A DNA stretch of 64,000 bases from Poecilobothrus nobilitatus (GCA_947095535.1 OX352773.1:106282185-106346184); one strand, 5' to 3'; positions 43,607 through 54,846 are shown, numbered from the stretch's first letter. Notes: a model not told the origin generated them from the letters alone. Program-made: numbers and translations.

Positions 43607-44662
43607 TTATTTTAAGAAACTCTTATCGAATTCATTTGCAGCTCTGGTTCGATGTAAATTATTGAAATCAATAAATTTTTTTAACCAACATGATTGTTTA
43701 AACATTAAAACTCTATGAATTTTTTTTAGTTTTAATCCGTTTTTTAAGCATTGCTTTAAATTTCTATAGTGAATAATATAATTTTTCTTATCCTCTACAT
43801 CTGCAATTAATTTTGGAATCTTTATTGTAGATGTTTTTTTATTTTCTGCACAAAATGATAAATTGCTATGTTCATCATGTATTGAAATAGGATATTCCAA
43901 ATCTACTTCCAAAACATACCCTATTTCCGAATCAACAGCAATATTTAATACATCAATTTCAGTATTTTCACTCCATTCAAAATTTGAATGAGGTAAGTAC
44001 TGAAACTGAGCGAAACCATAGAGATTATTTACATCAAGATATACTATATATGATGATGGTTCTGACTCTTTAAAATTAATCATATACTTATTATTAGCAA
44101 CTGAGTGTCTTAATGAACACTGTGTTAAACCTCCTCTAATACCATTTTTAAAAAAATTATACATACTAATGTCTGGTAATAATTCAACCTCAACTCGTGT
44201 TTTTTTTAACATAGCATCCCATGCTAATCCTGGAATTGTAAAATATTGGCAGGGATCTAAAGAATATATCTGTTTGCAAATTTTTCGAAATTTTTGAAAT
44301 ATATCTGTTAATAAGAGTACATCAGATTTTAAATAAATTTCTAAATAATCTTTCAAACTTTTACATTTAAATTTTTCTCACACATTTTTAGCGTGAAGAT
44401 AATCTGATTCTGAACAAATACTATTTGTAAATTTATTATTAAAGCATTCTTGTACAGGTAATTCTATTTCATTTAATTTTTCCCATGAATCTAAATATTC
44501 GTAAGGAAAAATTCCTTTCCGTCTAATAAGACTAAACATATCATTTGAGGGAAACATTTTTCTAGTATTTATTAATTCTACATCTTCTAAATTAGATGCT
44601 AGCGATTCTAAACTTGATGCCATAAATCTAAAAGAGTCTAAAAATCTCAATTCAAATGACAT
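43607..44662 (-). pseudogene. pPolB middle part (Exo III, palm motif A)
   Basis: Same frame as the N-terminal part but separated by TGA at 44771-44773 and TAA at 44705-44707, and itself interrupted at 44378-44380. It contains the Exo III type Y-L-K-S-D-V and, further on, motif A S-Y-I-V-Y-L-D-V-N-N-L-Y-G (Asp about residue 108 of the 249-residue piece), as in protein-primed polymerases. The G-G-L-T-Q block before motif A is the conserved pre-motif region. The frame is lost at about 43607. Confidence 0.82.
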
Positions 44663-44770
44663 TTCATTTTCAATTTCGATCCATTTGGATAATGAAATCC
44701 AATGTTATTTATTAGATGGAATAACTTGAATTTTCCCCGCATATTCATTTAATACTTTGATAAATAAATG

Positions 44771-46429
44771 TCAATCATATCCTGAAAAATTATGCAAGAA
44801 AAATCGAATAAAATTTGGAATAGAATAATTCAAATTACAAATAGAGTGTGCTGGACCTCGATACTTGCCAGTTAAATGACAATGATCAATTACCCTGTCT
44901 TTATCTAATTTTTGTTCACAAATGTGACAAATTTTACAATCTAGCTGTGTTTTTAATTCTAAAGATGTTAATGGTTTCATCTTGATTTTATTTCTAATAT
45001 ACTTACATACTAAAGTGGTAGTATCCTTTATTAAATTCGCTATAAAATTCTTTTCGCAATTCTTCTTTGTGTGCATTCTAAATATATCTAATGTATCATC
45101 AAAAGAACATTTTATATAATACGCGGAAGAACAGGGCACATGTTCTGGAATGTCTGTTGTTGATGATGATTTCGGATCTAGCAAACAAGTATCTATACTT
45201 TTAAGTATGCATTCGAAATCTGCATAAACAGTAAATGGAAGATCGATCTTTTTATCAAAATTTTTAAATTTTAATATTTTATTTTTAGCTGATGGCATTG
45301 TTGTAACAATTTTGTTGCACTCGTCCTCATGTTGTTTTAAAGATGTTTCACTATAGAAATTCAATAAGCAATAGTTACACAAATAAATGCGAACTTTACT
45401 TTTAGTAATTTGAGATTTTATTAACCTAGAAATATGTTTAATCCAAACATAGTGACTTTTTTCTTCATTTTGAATTATTAAAAGATTTATATGAAGAGGC
45501 TTCTGCTTCATTGTAGAATAATATGGTACTACTATTTGGAAAAAATCACTATCACGTGTTTCGACTCTTTCAAAACCAAAAGCATTCACGCTAATTGTAG
45601 GGTTTAATTCCTCAAATAATTTAACTTTATTAACTTTAAGAGGAAATTCCATTCCATCAAAAATCAACTCTACATTATTCTGTAAGACTATTCTATTTGC
45701 AGCTACATCTCGGATTCTATATGTTGAGGTTCTTTTCAAATCCTTATCCCCATTATGTAGAGATGATATTACACTCCATTTAAAACAATATTCATCTGAA
45801 TTCATTACATTAACACAGGCCTTCTTCCGTTTTATAAAATTTGGTAATGGCAAATATTGCGATCCTCGTAGCGGTCTATATTGATTGATATTAATTTCTA
45901 AGTGAACTATTCTAATTAGGGCCCAACCACTATCTCGTTCTTGAAATTCATCCGTCTTTTTCATGATATGTTGCATCATTTCATCATATATGTTTGTTAG
46001 CTGGATTTCATCACTTACAACTCTCATTTTGGTATTAAAGGATTTGATTGAAAGAAGTATATTATCTTCATCTCCATCACTAGTTTTTTCAGGTTTTCCT
46101 GCTTTCATATATTCAGCAAACAACTCCATATTAAATTTATAAGCACGATGTTTTGTAATCATATTTTTTAATAATTCTATTATTTTATCTTTAAAATTAT
46201 GTAGAAACTCTTCTGGTAGTATAAAGCTTTCATCCTTGTTTTCTAAAACATATGTCTCTACACGCTCATCAAAACTTCTTTTAATAGATTTCCAAGTCTC
46301 ATCTACTAAAATTGCTGAATTTTTCTTATGTAAAAATGTTCTTAAATGGTAGATCCAATTTTTTAAACAGACTTCAATTTTACAGTCTAGACAAAATTTG
46401 GTTGATGTATTTTCCGCTGAACGTTTCAT
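44771..46429 (-). pseudogene. pPolB N-terminal part (3'-5' exonuclease domain)
   Basis: Start of the protein-primed family B DNA polymerase that replicates Polintons. The ATG at 46427-46429 lies just inside the right TIR. Early residues contain C-L-D-C and H-L-R-T-F-L-H (zinc-finger-like). Exo I is V-Y-A-D-F-E-C (Asp404, Glu406). A Cys/His cluster at 498-532 (C-K-I-C, C-E-Q-K-L, D-H-C-H, G-K-Y-R-G-P-A-H, C-N) resembles the endonuclease VII-like zinc insert known in Maverick polymerases. Exo II is H-N-F-S-G-Y-D at the very end, where TGA 44771-44773 cuts it. Length before the first stop is 552 residues of a roughly 1,190-residue enzyme. Confidence 0.88.
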
Positions 46430-46632
46430 TTCTATTTTTCTTTTCTTTTTTAAATTAAAAAATTAATTAAATAAAACTGTACTAGAATGATACCGTTATA
46501 TTACAGTTGAACGATTCAATAAATCAGCTAAAAAAATTAAATATTAGTATATTATGGTTAGAAGTAATTTATAAATAAGTTCATCAATACACTCATACTT
46601 ATACACTTTTTCTTTTTTATATACTTCAACTA

Positions 46633-47453
46633 TAGGAATCTCCCTGACGTCATTTTTGATTTTTTTAATAAAGCTCCTGCTTCTAAAAATTTTTTATTTT
46701 CTTTATCAGCACAATTTTAATTTTTCACAATTGCTTCATATAATATCATTCATATAAGACCAATAAGAACTTAAAAAAAATTAAAACCGCAATTTTTCAT
46801 TTTTTCATTTTTCTATTTCAAAATCGTTCCTTTTACAAATACTTTGCATAAAATTTCTATTTTGCTGACAAAATCATACAAACATCCATTCTTCACCCCC
46901 CATTTAAATAATAAAACAATTTAAACAGCAAAACAAAATTCTAAATTTTAAATTTTAAACTCTTATCACAAAACCACAAACATTCACTACATACTATAGG
47001 GTATTTTTATAATTTCACTACGTCTTTACACTTATAATATAATCTATTCAAAACCCAATACATGCTTCCAACAACTTCGACGGCTTCACTTATCAACAAC
47101 TTCGACGGATACATATCATATACCATCTCTACTGAAGTTTCTAGCTTCCTCCCACTCTACCCAATTTCAACTACCATTTCAAAACCTAATACTTCCGATA
47201 TCAACAACTGCGTCTGCATCGGCAGCTCTAGGCACTACAACTTCAACAAATAACATTCTCTCATTTTATTGAATCATTCAACCTTCTAATCCTAAAATCT
47301 ATTTCATTATACCTTACACTTAATTCTCACTTTCAAATTAACGAACACTATATTCAAAAACTTTCAAAATAACGAACACTAGATTCAAAATAACAACTGT
47401 CAAATTATTGTGATGTCATCTGGCAGCCCCAGAAACCCTATATCCTATCTACT
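46633..47453 (-). repeat. Polinton right terminal inverted repeat
   Basis: About 0.82 kb, pairing with 27340-28211. It ends CCTATCTACT at 47453, followed by TACATC. Small substitutions against the left copy (for example near 46990 and 47215) show modest divergence since insertion. Confidence 0.88.
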
Positions 47454-47459
47454 TACATC
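47454..47459. repeat. Polinton target-site duplication, right copy (TACATC)
   Basis: Direct repeat of 27334-27339, immediately outside the right TIR. Confidence 0.93.
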
Positions 47460-47473
47460 TCATATCCATCTTA

Positions 47474-48334
47474 TTATAAGATTTTTAGTGCTTTATTCAA
47501 TATTGTACCAATTTGTTTTAGATGAAAACTTGAACAATGGCTCCAGCTAGTAATGTTATATCTAATTTTGGATAAAATATGCCCATTATAGATGAGTTTA
47601 ACTACTTTCTTAGGAACTCCCCCCGATCTTCTGATAACCATTACTATAGGAAGTACACTATTTTTAATTTGTTTTATGTGCTTATGCCATTTTAGATTTT
47701 CATCAATAGTGACTTCCAAATATGTTACATCATGTGCTTTGATTAGTGACTGATTGTTAATTTTATCACTGCTTCTCAGATCAGGCTTAAAAATCATATA
47801 ATTGATTTTTTTTATATTTATAATAAGTTCATTAAATTTCAGCCAATTACAAAATTTTGCCAAGTCCTCATTTAGTACAGTTTCTAATTCAGAAAGAGTG
47901 CTTGTCTTAGCAACAATATTTGTGTCATCAGCATAAATATTATATTTTGACATTATGCCACAGTTAGCCATATTCATGATGTATAGTAAATATAATAGAG
48001 GACCCATTAGTGATCCTTGTGGTACTCCAATTTTTATAGGCAGATTACCACTCAGTGTATTGTTAATTCTCGTACATTGCGTTGTATTTGTTAAGTAATC
48101 TTTTAATAAATCTTTTACTACATTTCTTATTCCTATATTCTCTATAATATTTAAGAGTTTTTCGTGATTTACAACATCAAATGCTTTAGTTAAATGTACA
48201 AAGATTACATATTTTCCTTCATCAAGTGCTTCTTGTATTTGTTCAATTGTAGTACTAACAACTGATTCGGTTCCACTATTTTCTAAAAAACCATACTGAT
48301 TGTTGTCAAATCCAATTGTTTTGTTAATTAACAA
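47474..48334 (-). pseudogene. LINE A1 ORF2, RT palm and thumb
   Basis: Reverse transcriptase portion: motif A V-H-L-T-K-A-F-D-V-V-N-H (the position usually Asp before L-T-K-A-F is His here, a damaged active site), G-V-P-Q-G-S-L-M-G-P-L-L-Y, motif C Y-A-D-D-T-N, then Y-L-E-V-T-I-D-E-N-L-K-W. It stops at 47474 shortly before the Polinton target site, where the LINE frame resumes at 27333. The loss of the motif A Asp and upstream frameshifts mean it is inactive. Confidence 0.85.
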
Positions 48335-48640
48335 AGACTCTTATTCTCATATTAATTACTTTTTCAAAAATTTTACTTAATGAGTTTAATATAATATTGA
48401 TCTATAATTTCCACAATCCGTGTTCGCTCCACTTTTGTAAACTGGGGTTATTATAGCTTCTTTCAAGCAGTTAGGAAATATACCCATCGATAAATTATTG
48501 TTTACTATATGTGACAAAGGCTTTTTGATTACTGATGCAAGAGCTTTTATATCTTTCACTGCGGCATTTTTATTATTATATTAAATATTTCATTTTCATT
48601 TGTAGGCTCTAAAAAAATGACTTATTATTAATTATATTAC

Positions 48641-49204
48641 TTATTGCAGTATAATTAGTATAGGTCGCCCTGTTTTTCTTTTTTTTTTAATTTCCTCGTC
48701 TATTTGATTGAAAAATTTATTCATAGTGGTTGCTATTTCATAATCATTTTCCGTATAATTTCTCGTATCCATTCGTATAGTGTTTATATATTTCCTTTTT
48801 TCATTGTTCATGTTGTTCCTTATTGTGTTGTTTATTCTCCACAGTTTTCTTGAATCGTTACCAACTTCCGCTATACTTCTTTCTAGGTGATCTTTTTTGG
48901 CTTTTCGTATTAACTCCGTAGTTAATTTTTTAGACCTAAAATATTTGTTTTTTTTCTCTATGTTATTATCTTTCTTGTAGGCATCATATAATTTTCTCCT
49001 CCTTGTCATATTGTATAGTATATTTTCATTTATCCAATGATTGTTTCTTGTTTTTGTAGAATAACTTTTAGTGCTCAATTCCTTCGCTGCTTGTATAATG
49101 TCAATTAATTGATGAATTTGATCGATATTTTCCTTTTCAATTTTAAATCTTACAATTTCAAGCATATTGTTAAAATCGATTTTCACTTTAGTTATTTTTT
49201 GCAT
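48641..49204 (-). pseudogene. LINE A1 ORF2, linker before RT
   Basis: Segment between endonuclease and RT with the usual N-N-H-W-I-N-E-N-I, R-R-R-K-L-Y-D-A-Y-K and N-D-S-R-K-L-W-R-I-N-N blocks. It matches the same region of LINE A2. Frame breaks lie on both sides, with a damaged RT fingers region (A-V-I-V-P/I-Y-K-S-G area) at 48340-48640. Confidence 0.75.
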
Positions 49205-49259
49205 TGGCTTTTTACTTAGTTTAACTCATTTCATATACGCAATGGTCATTTTATGATCT

Positions 49260-49745
49260 GAGAGGTCGGTATTTTTTAATTATGATATAATATTAATATG
49301 ATATATCTATCTTATAATTGCAATTAGTAATAATATCATCAATGAAAGTATTTGTATTCGCAGTTTCTCTTGTTCAATCAGTTTCATTTATAATATTATA
49401 TCCTGCACTTGTCAACATGTCTATATACTTTGTTGTAGTATTAGTATTTTAAAATAGGTTTATGTTCATATCTGCAAAAATTCTTAGATTTGTTATCTGG
49501 TCTATTTGTCTTTCCATTTGTTCTATAAATAGGTTGAGGTTAGTATTTGGCGCTTTATAGAGTGTACCTATTTTAAGTTTAGGTGTTGTGTTAATTAACT
49601 CAATGATGGTTAGATTGTGTAATTCCTCTTGAACAATTATGTTAAAATTAAGTTCTTTTTTATATATATAGCAGTACCACCACTTCGGTTTTGATTTCTA
49701 CAGTTAAAAATAACTTTATAATTTGGTAAATTAAAGTAAGTCTTT
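49260..49745 (-). pseudogene. LINE A1 endonuclease remnant
   Basis: In shifted frames this reads F-N-L-P-N-Y-K-V-I-F-N-C-R-N and S-G-G-T-A-I-Y-I, matching the endonuclease of LINE A2 from about residue 65 on. The first part (including the L-T-E-V-W motif) is missing because of a deletion joining it to the ORF1 end. Stops are frequent. Confidence 0.65.
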
Positions 49746-50222
49746 TCATTTGTTCTTTTGTGTGTTCCAGCATTTTGTTGTTAAATAGTTTTGCCACGAA
49801 TCCCTTATTTTCTGAAGATGCTCTCTGTATTTGTTGTATATATGGCTTCTGTATGTTGTTAGGTCTTTTGTTACATCTTTGGCTGTTATTCCTATATTTT
49901 CGCGATATTTATCATATAATTTACGTAAGTCTTCATAATTTGTCGGAAATCCGTCCTGATTGCTAAGTACTATTATGTTAGTTTTTATCATACCATCGTA
50001 ACATATATCATGCTGATCATGGAAAAACGAGAAAAATAACCTCACGTTAGTATATATTCTATGTTCACGTAATCTTGAAAGTACATATATGCTATCCTCA
50101 TTTTTCACTGGTTTTTTTGTTAGTATAACAATTGGAGGAACCATTGGATCAATGTAGTTTTTTTGGTTATCTGGAAAGTTGTTGCAGTTACTGTCCTTCA
50201 AATTACTAGCTTGTTGATTCAA
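49746..50222 (-). pseudogene. LINE A1 ORF1 C-terminal domain
   Basis: Contains M-V-P-P-I-V, then L-S-R-L-R-E-H-R-I-Y, V-R-L-F-F-S-F-F-H-D-Q, Q-D-G-F-P-T-N-Y, L-Y-D-K-Y, N-I-G-I, D-V-T-K-D-L-T-T-Y-R-S-H and Y-R-E-H-L. This is the same conserved module as in LINE A2, B and C. The native C-terminus is replaced by a tail read into the deletion junction. It is in a different frame from the ORF1 N-terminus. Confidence 0.75.
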
Positions 50223-50469
50223 TGTTTCTCCTTTGTTCTAGTTGAAATACTTAGAATTAGTGTTTGTTTGCCCATTATAATTATTAACACTACTGATACT
50301 ATTATTGTTGTTCTTACTACTATCGCAAGATGTGGTAAAAATTTTTTTATCATTACAATTATTAATATTTCGATTTTTTAGATTGATATGCTGCACATAA
50401 TTTGCTAAGTGTCCTATGATTAATGTCCACATTTAATTTTAGTTTCTCGTTGTATTTTATACAATTTAT

Positions 50470-50670
50470 TCATTTATTTATTTCCTCTTTGTTACATTCG
50501 TTAGTTTGATGTTCTTGGTGACATTTTAGACATGTTTCCTTGTTCTTGCGATCCACCGATTTATGGTTGAAACCTTTACATTTGTAGCACCTTCGTATAT
50601 TTATAGCATCAAACACCTTGCATCTGTCCCATCCTATACATAATTTTTCGTTCGCAAGTATTTTTTGCAA
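50470..50670 (-). pseudogene. LINE A1 ORF1 zinc-knuckle region
   Basis: CCHC-type knuckles C-Y-K-C-K-G-F-N-H and C-L-K-C-H-Q-E-H with a final N-E-C. The first knuckle has lost its last Cys (S-V-D-R in place of S-A-D-C in LINE A2). It binds LINE RNA in the family. It is out of frame with both flanking ORF1 parts. Confidence 0.75.
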
Positions 50671-51049
50671 AATTTCTTAATCTACTTCAATTACTGCGTT
50701 GTATACTACTTTATTGTATTTGTTCAGCTCGTATGTTTTTACTATTTTAATATCACACATTTTCATAAACGAGTTAGCTTTTTAAGTTTCTCTATTATTT
50801 CAGCATTATTCATATGAACTAGTTCAATTTGTGATTTAATGACCGTTGCTATTTTTATTTCGTAACTGTCTGTCATTTTTTTTTCTAATTCGATTTTTAT
50901 TTTTTCACGTTCTTTAATTGTATCTGTTTCAATTAATATTGCTCTGTTTGGTTTATTTTCAATGTTCTTAATTTTAAGATCTCTTAACTTTAAGAACCTT
51001 TGAATTTAAATCGCTTTTCGTTTTTTCACTTTTTTGCTTGTTTTTTAGC

Positions 51050-51643
51050 TTAACAATCAAAGGATTTCATTTTCATTCCAATATTTTTCGCATTTTTTAC
51101 CATATCAGCAATTGATACAGTTTGACCCACATTTATATTATTGTCGTTAATTACATTACTCATTTTTTTGCAGACCTCATAATTTTTTTTTATTACATTA
51201 ATAAACGATTCATTCACCTTAGCGCTTTGTATTCTGAAGATTTCAGTAATTTTTTCCATCTTACGTAGCTCCATTTGTTTTTCACTCTTAATTTCTTCCA
51301 ATCTTTTCGTAAAGCGCGACTCTATAGCTCTCAGTAAATATATGACTTCATTTTCGTTTCTTTTAATAGCAGCTTCAAATTCACTTTTATACTCCGTTAA
51401 ATGTTCAATATTTTTTGTTACTGCAGAATCCATGTTTTGTAGAACCAAATCCACGTTTTGTATGTATAAGATGCAATCGTCACAAATGAATCTCACATTG
51501 TTGTTTGCATACACATTATTAATCGTCGATTGATCCAGTCCTGAACATTTCCAAGCTTCATGAAAAACTGTTTTACACACTCCCGAACATTGAATTCCCG
51601 TTTCACCTTTTATTTTAGATTTGCATTTATTGCAAGACACCAT
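51050..51643 (-). pseudogene. LINE A1 ORF1 N-terminus, PHD-like finger and coiled coil
   Basis: ATG at 51643. Cys/His cluster C-N-K-C-K, C-S-G-V-C, F-H-E-A-W-K-C and C-D-D-C (about residues 4-57), then a long helical segment. It is close to LINE A2, but the finger has an extra I-Q-C-S-G segment that A2 lacks. The frame ends at 51050 by a small indel before the middle region (51049-50671), which is degenerate. Confidence 0.78.
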
Positions 51644-51896
51644 TCTAAAAAGTTTATTTTTTTTCTTTTTGTTTTATATGTTTTGCAAAATACAAAATAT
51701 TTAGCACTCAGAATATTTTTTATTTAATTTGTTTTTTTATGTTGTATACATAATATTATATATTACCAAAGTTTAAAAAAAAATTTTATTATTTTTTTTC
51801 TGATTTATTTTAAACTTGAGTTGTGTTGTTTTAAGTAATTTTAACCGATAATTAAAAACACGTCTGTACTGATGAACGGTTTGATTAAGATCTTAC

Positions 51897-52295
51897 TTAT
51901 GAATGAATTGATTGTATGTGCTGCGCGCTTATATTTTGCACTGCAGCTCCTACTGATATTTTTCTAAGTTGTAAGTTCGCACAGCTCTTTCTGTTATAAA
52001 AGAGGCTTGTTCTATGAGCACTCTCATTAAGCCTTTGTTGTTTTGCCCAACAATTTTTACCATTACAGTAGCTAGTGAAATTTGATGATGATTTTGTGTT
52101 ATATAAACGTTTTTCCTTGACTAATTCAGCACGTTTTTGTGGAGAAAGAATTATAAAATTGGTACATTCTAATAAAAAATGCGGTTTGTTAAATATAAGA
52201 CATGGTATACTACCGATAAAATGAAAGCTATGCGTGAGAGCTGTGGTTTTTTTTTGAATTAAAATCTTTACCACCGACCTAACATACTGCGACAA
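51897..52295 (-). pseudogene. BEL/Pao-type gag zinc-finger region fragment
   Basis: The pattern I-P-C-L-I-F, F-L-L-E-C-T-N-F, L-S-P-Q-K-R-A-E-L-V-K-E-K-R-L-Y-N, C-W-A-K-Q-Q and H-R-T-S-L-F follows the C-terminal gag of BEL/Pao elements. There, C-x(n)-C precedes an L-S-x-x-x-R-x-x-x-V-K block, followed by cysteine/histidine zinc fingers. Here the expected N-C-L is N-T-K, so fingers are lost. No LTRs or pol were seen beside it. It lies just beyond the LINE A1 5' end, so A1 may have inserted into this older relic. Confidence 0.5.
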
Positions 52296-52319
52296 CTAGA
52301 GATGGATCACACTGCTCAA

Positions 52320-52820
52320 CTTAATATAGAAGATCCTAACAGGAATAATACAAGGCAGAATACAGTCGATTGATTGAATATAGAACACCATTACACATAA
52401 TCTTCATCGACTTCAAGATGGCGTTCGATACAATAAAAATAGATGTAATTTGGGAAGCATTAATAAACAGGGGCACACCAGAAAAAATAGACCGTCTCAT
52501 CCAGGCACTCTATGACAACGCCGAACTCGCAGTATAACACAAGAGCCAAATCAACAATTCCTTCACTACAACATCTGGAGTCAAACAGGGATGTCCACTC
52601 TTACCCCTCCTCTTCACAACCGTCCTACAAGCATCCTCAAAGAAACCTGCTCAACAAAAAGAGATATAACTTTGTAAACAACTTCTGCTATCTGGGCTAT
52701 ATAATATCTACCAGTAGGGGGGACCACGAAGACGTGGAACACAGGCTAAAGAAAACGAGAGCAGCATTTGAACGTCTACAACCGCTATGGAGAATCTCCC
52801 AGATATCCAGATAAAGGAAA
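52320..52820 (+). pseudogene. RTE-like LINE RT fragment
   Basis: Reads I-I-F-I-D-F-K-M-A-F-D-T-I (motif A), then S-G-V-K-Q-G-C-P-L-L-P-L-L-F (motif B region with the R/K-Q-G-C signature of RTE- and R2-like RTs). After a deletion of the YADD part, it reads F-C-Y-L-G-Y-I-I-S-T and a K-K-T-R-A-A-F-E-R-L-Q-P-L-W block. Stops and frame changes separate the pieces. It is unlike LINE A, B and C and less A+T rich, suggesting a different family. Confidence 0.65.
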
Positions 52821-52939
52821 CTAAAAAAATTCGGGGCATGCATTATAACCATTCCGACATATAGCAGCGAAAATTCTGGTCGAACACAATACTCAACGAA
52901 GGCCTCTGGATACTAATCGGCGAAGAATCCATAGCCCAG

Positions 52940-54679
52940 TACCACCAATAGTTAGAATGACTAAAAAATTGTTCAAAGAAGAAGATAAAATATATGCTCT
53001 CTCAAGATTAAGAGATGAAAGAATATATAATCTTATTAGATTATACGTCTCTTCCTTACATGACGAATCCTATAATTATGTTATGGAGGGAAAAATAAAG
53101 ACTAACTATTTAGTACTTCTTAGAGGGAAAAACAAAGACTAACTTTTTATTACTTCTACATAATGAAAGGCTTCTAATGAATTACAAAGCTCTTTATGAG
53201 CTTTTTGAAAATGATCATAAGTCTTTTGGTGTGTCCCTTAAAATGATGCAAGAAGACTTAAAAGCCCTTCGTAGTTATTGTAACAGTAACTACTATAATC
53301 ACTTACAGCGATCGAGAGAAAGGTATAATAAGATTTTTCTTGTTAAAAGTTAAAAATAACTTAATCAATGTTTCAACAATAAAGCATAATGATCTGCAAG
53401 TAATCTCTCATTATATTATCAAAGTGAGGATTACGCACACAACACAAGTTTTAGTAACTCCAAAGTACTATACTCAGATATATTTATGCTTACTGAGACT
53501 TGGTTATCTTCTTCTATCAATTCTCGTGAATTATTTGACTATTCCTATTTAGTTTATAGGAAAGATAGATATCAAAATGATATTGATATTTTAAATAATT
53601 CACTGATTCCTAAAGGTGAAGTGTTGTTATATCAGTTAAGAATAATTTTAACTCTTCACAGGTAGAAATACCTTATTTAATAAACTGCAATGTAATAGCA
53701 GTTAAAATTGATTTAAATGTTTTAAATTTTTATATTCTATGTTGCTATATTGCTCTAAATAGTAATATAAAAGTTTACCAAGATTTCTGCTCAGTTGTTG
53801 ATTATTTAAATAATAAATTAAATGACCTTGACGAACTCATAATATGTGGTGGTTTTAATTTGCCTAATATTAATTGGCAACTTCATGACGAGGAATGTTT
53901 CTACATTTTGACTAATTTAATCTCTAATGTTCAATCGACAGTTATAGATAATTTGCTTGCATGGGAACTTCAACAATTTTCTTCTACTAAAAATCTATTA
54001 AATAAACAATAAGACCTTTTTTTTACTTCTGACTGGGTAAATGTAACCAGTACATTGACGGCTACACCTCTTTCAAAAATTGATTGTCATCATACCCTTT
54101 TCAGTTTTCTATTTCATTATAATTGTTTAAACAAATCGTCAAATATCTCAAATAAATTAAATTTTTCCAAAACTAATTTTTATACGCTTAAAAATTTTTT
54201 TTTTTCCAATTAACTTTAATTCTTTAGTAGACATAAATGATTTAAATAATGCGATTGATAGATTTTACGAAGTAACTTTCCATGGATTTGACTTGTAATT
54301 TTCCTCGAGTTCGTGATAGAAATATCAATTCAAGCCCACCATGGTATGGTGGTGAAATAAAAACAATAAAACGTGGAATGCATATTTAAAAAATAAGGAT
54401 AATATTTCTTATTCAAACTTTTTAAATTTATTTACCGCATTCAAATCTTTACTAAGTCTTAAATATTATACTTACATTAGTAAAATTGCTTCGTAACTTC
54501 GTACAGATCCTAAATCTTTTTGGAAGCTTGTAAACTCAAAACGTAAATCCGATCAATATCCAAATTATATGTCATACAAGGTTCAGAATTCTAAATACTC
54601 AATTGTTATATTTAACTATTTTAAAGATTTCTTCGCTGGTAGTTATGCTTCTTCTTCTTTCGATATTGATGGATCTAAT
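52940..54679 (+). mobile_element. LINE C, 5' part (ORF1 end, endonuclease, linker)
   Basis: Starts within ORF1 (P-V-P-P-I-V-R-M-T-K) and includes the C-terminal domain, which is broken by a local repeat at 53100-53150. Endonuclease relics follow (L-T-E-T-W-L near 53490; F-N-L-P-N-I-N-W near 53855-53880), then a linker (F-W-K-L-V-N-S-K). It stops at 54679 where the LINE A2 poly-A begins. Its RT continues at about 60180-61340. Many stops and frameshifts are present. The 5' end is truncated near 52940. Confidence 0.8.
52957..53353 (+). pseudogene. LINE C ORF1 C-terminal domain
   Basis: First piece open to 53142: L-S-R-L-R-D-E-R-I-Y, I-R-L-Y-V-S-S-L-H-D-E-S-Y, M-E-G-K. It is broken by a near-duplicate of a G-K-x-K-T/D-x-L segment, then resumes in another frame with L-H-N-E-R, Y-K-A-L-Y-E-L, S-F-G-V and R-S-Y-C-N-S-N-Y-Y-N-H-L-Q. 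It matches LINE B position for position, so C is closer to B than to A. Confidence 0.7.
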
Positions 54680-54800
54680 TTTTTTTTTTTTTTTTTATTA
54701 TTAATTTCAGACAATTTATATAAAAAATTGTGTATAAGAAATTAAATTCTAAACTAAATCTAAACTAATTCTAAAAACTAAAAGTTTATAAATCACATTA

Positions 54801-54837
<37 letters not shown>

Positions 54838-54846
54838 GAACAATAG

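Larger units (their letters stand above)
27340..47453. mobile_element. Polinton/Maverick element, 20.1 kb
   Basis: Bounded by long TIRs starting AGTAGATAGGATAT, with 6 bp TSDs. The interior carries the virus-like Polinton set: HerA/FtsK-type packaging ATPase, PLA2-bearing structural protein, adenain-type protease, capsid-type proteins and protein-primed DNA polymerase B. Such elements are integrated relatives of adintoviruses (established knowledge). This copy is dead: the ATPase, PLA2 protein, capsid, exonuclease-like and polymerase genes all have stops or frameshifts. A 3369 bp internal tandem duplication, a LINE fragment and other inserts enlarge it. No rve-type integrase was seen. It inserted into LINE A1 (minus strand). 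Confidence 0.93.
47460..51882 (-). mobile_element. LINE A1, main 5' segment (ORF1, ORF2 to RT)
   Basis: The larger part of LINE A1. It shares ORF1, ORF2 and 5' UTR with LINE A2. The 5' UTR match runs to about 51882 (the GTCTGTACTGAT block at 51863-51875 equals 60127-60138). It has several frameshifts and a deletion that removes the ORF1/ORF2 junction and the first part of the endonuclease (near 49765). The 3' continuation lies at 27166-27333 and 23367-23703, beyond the two nested elements. Confidence 0.88.
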
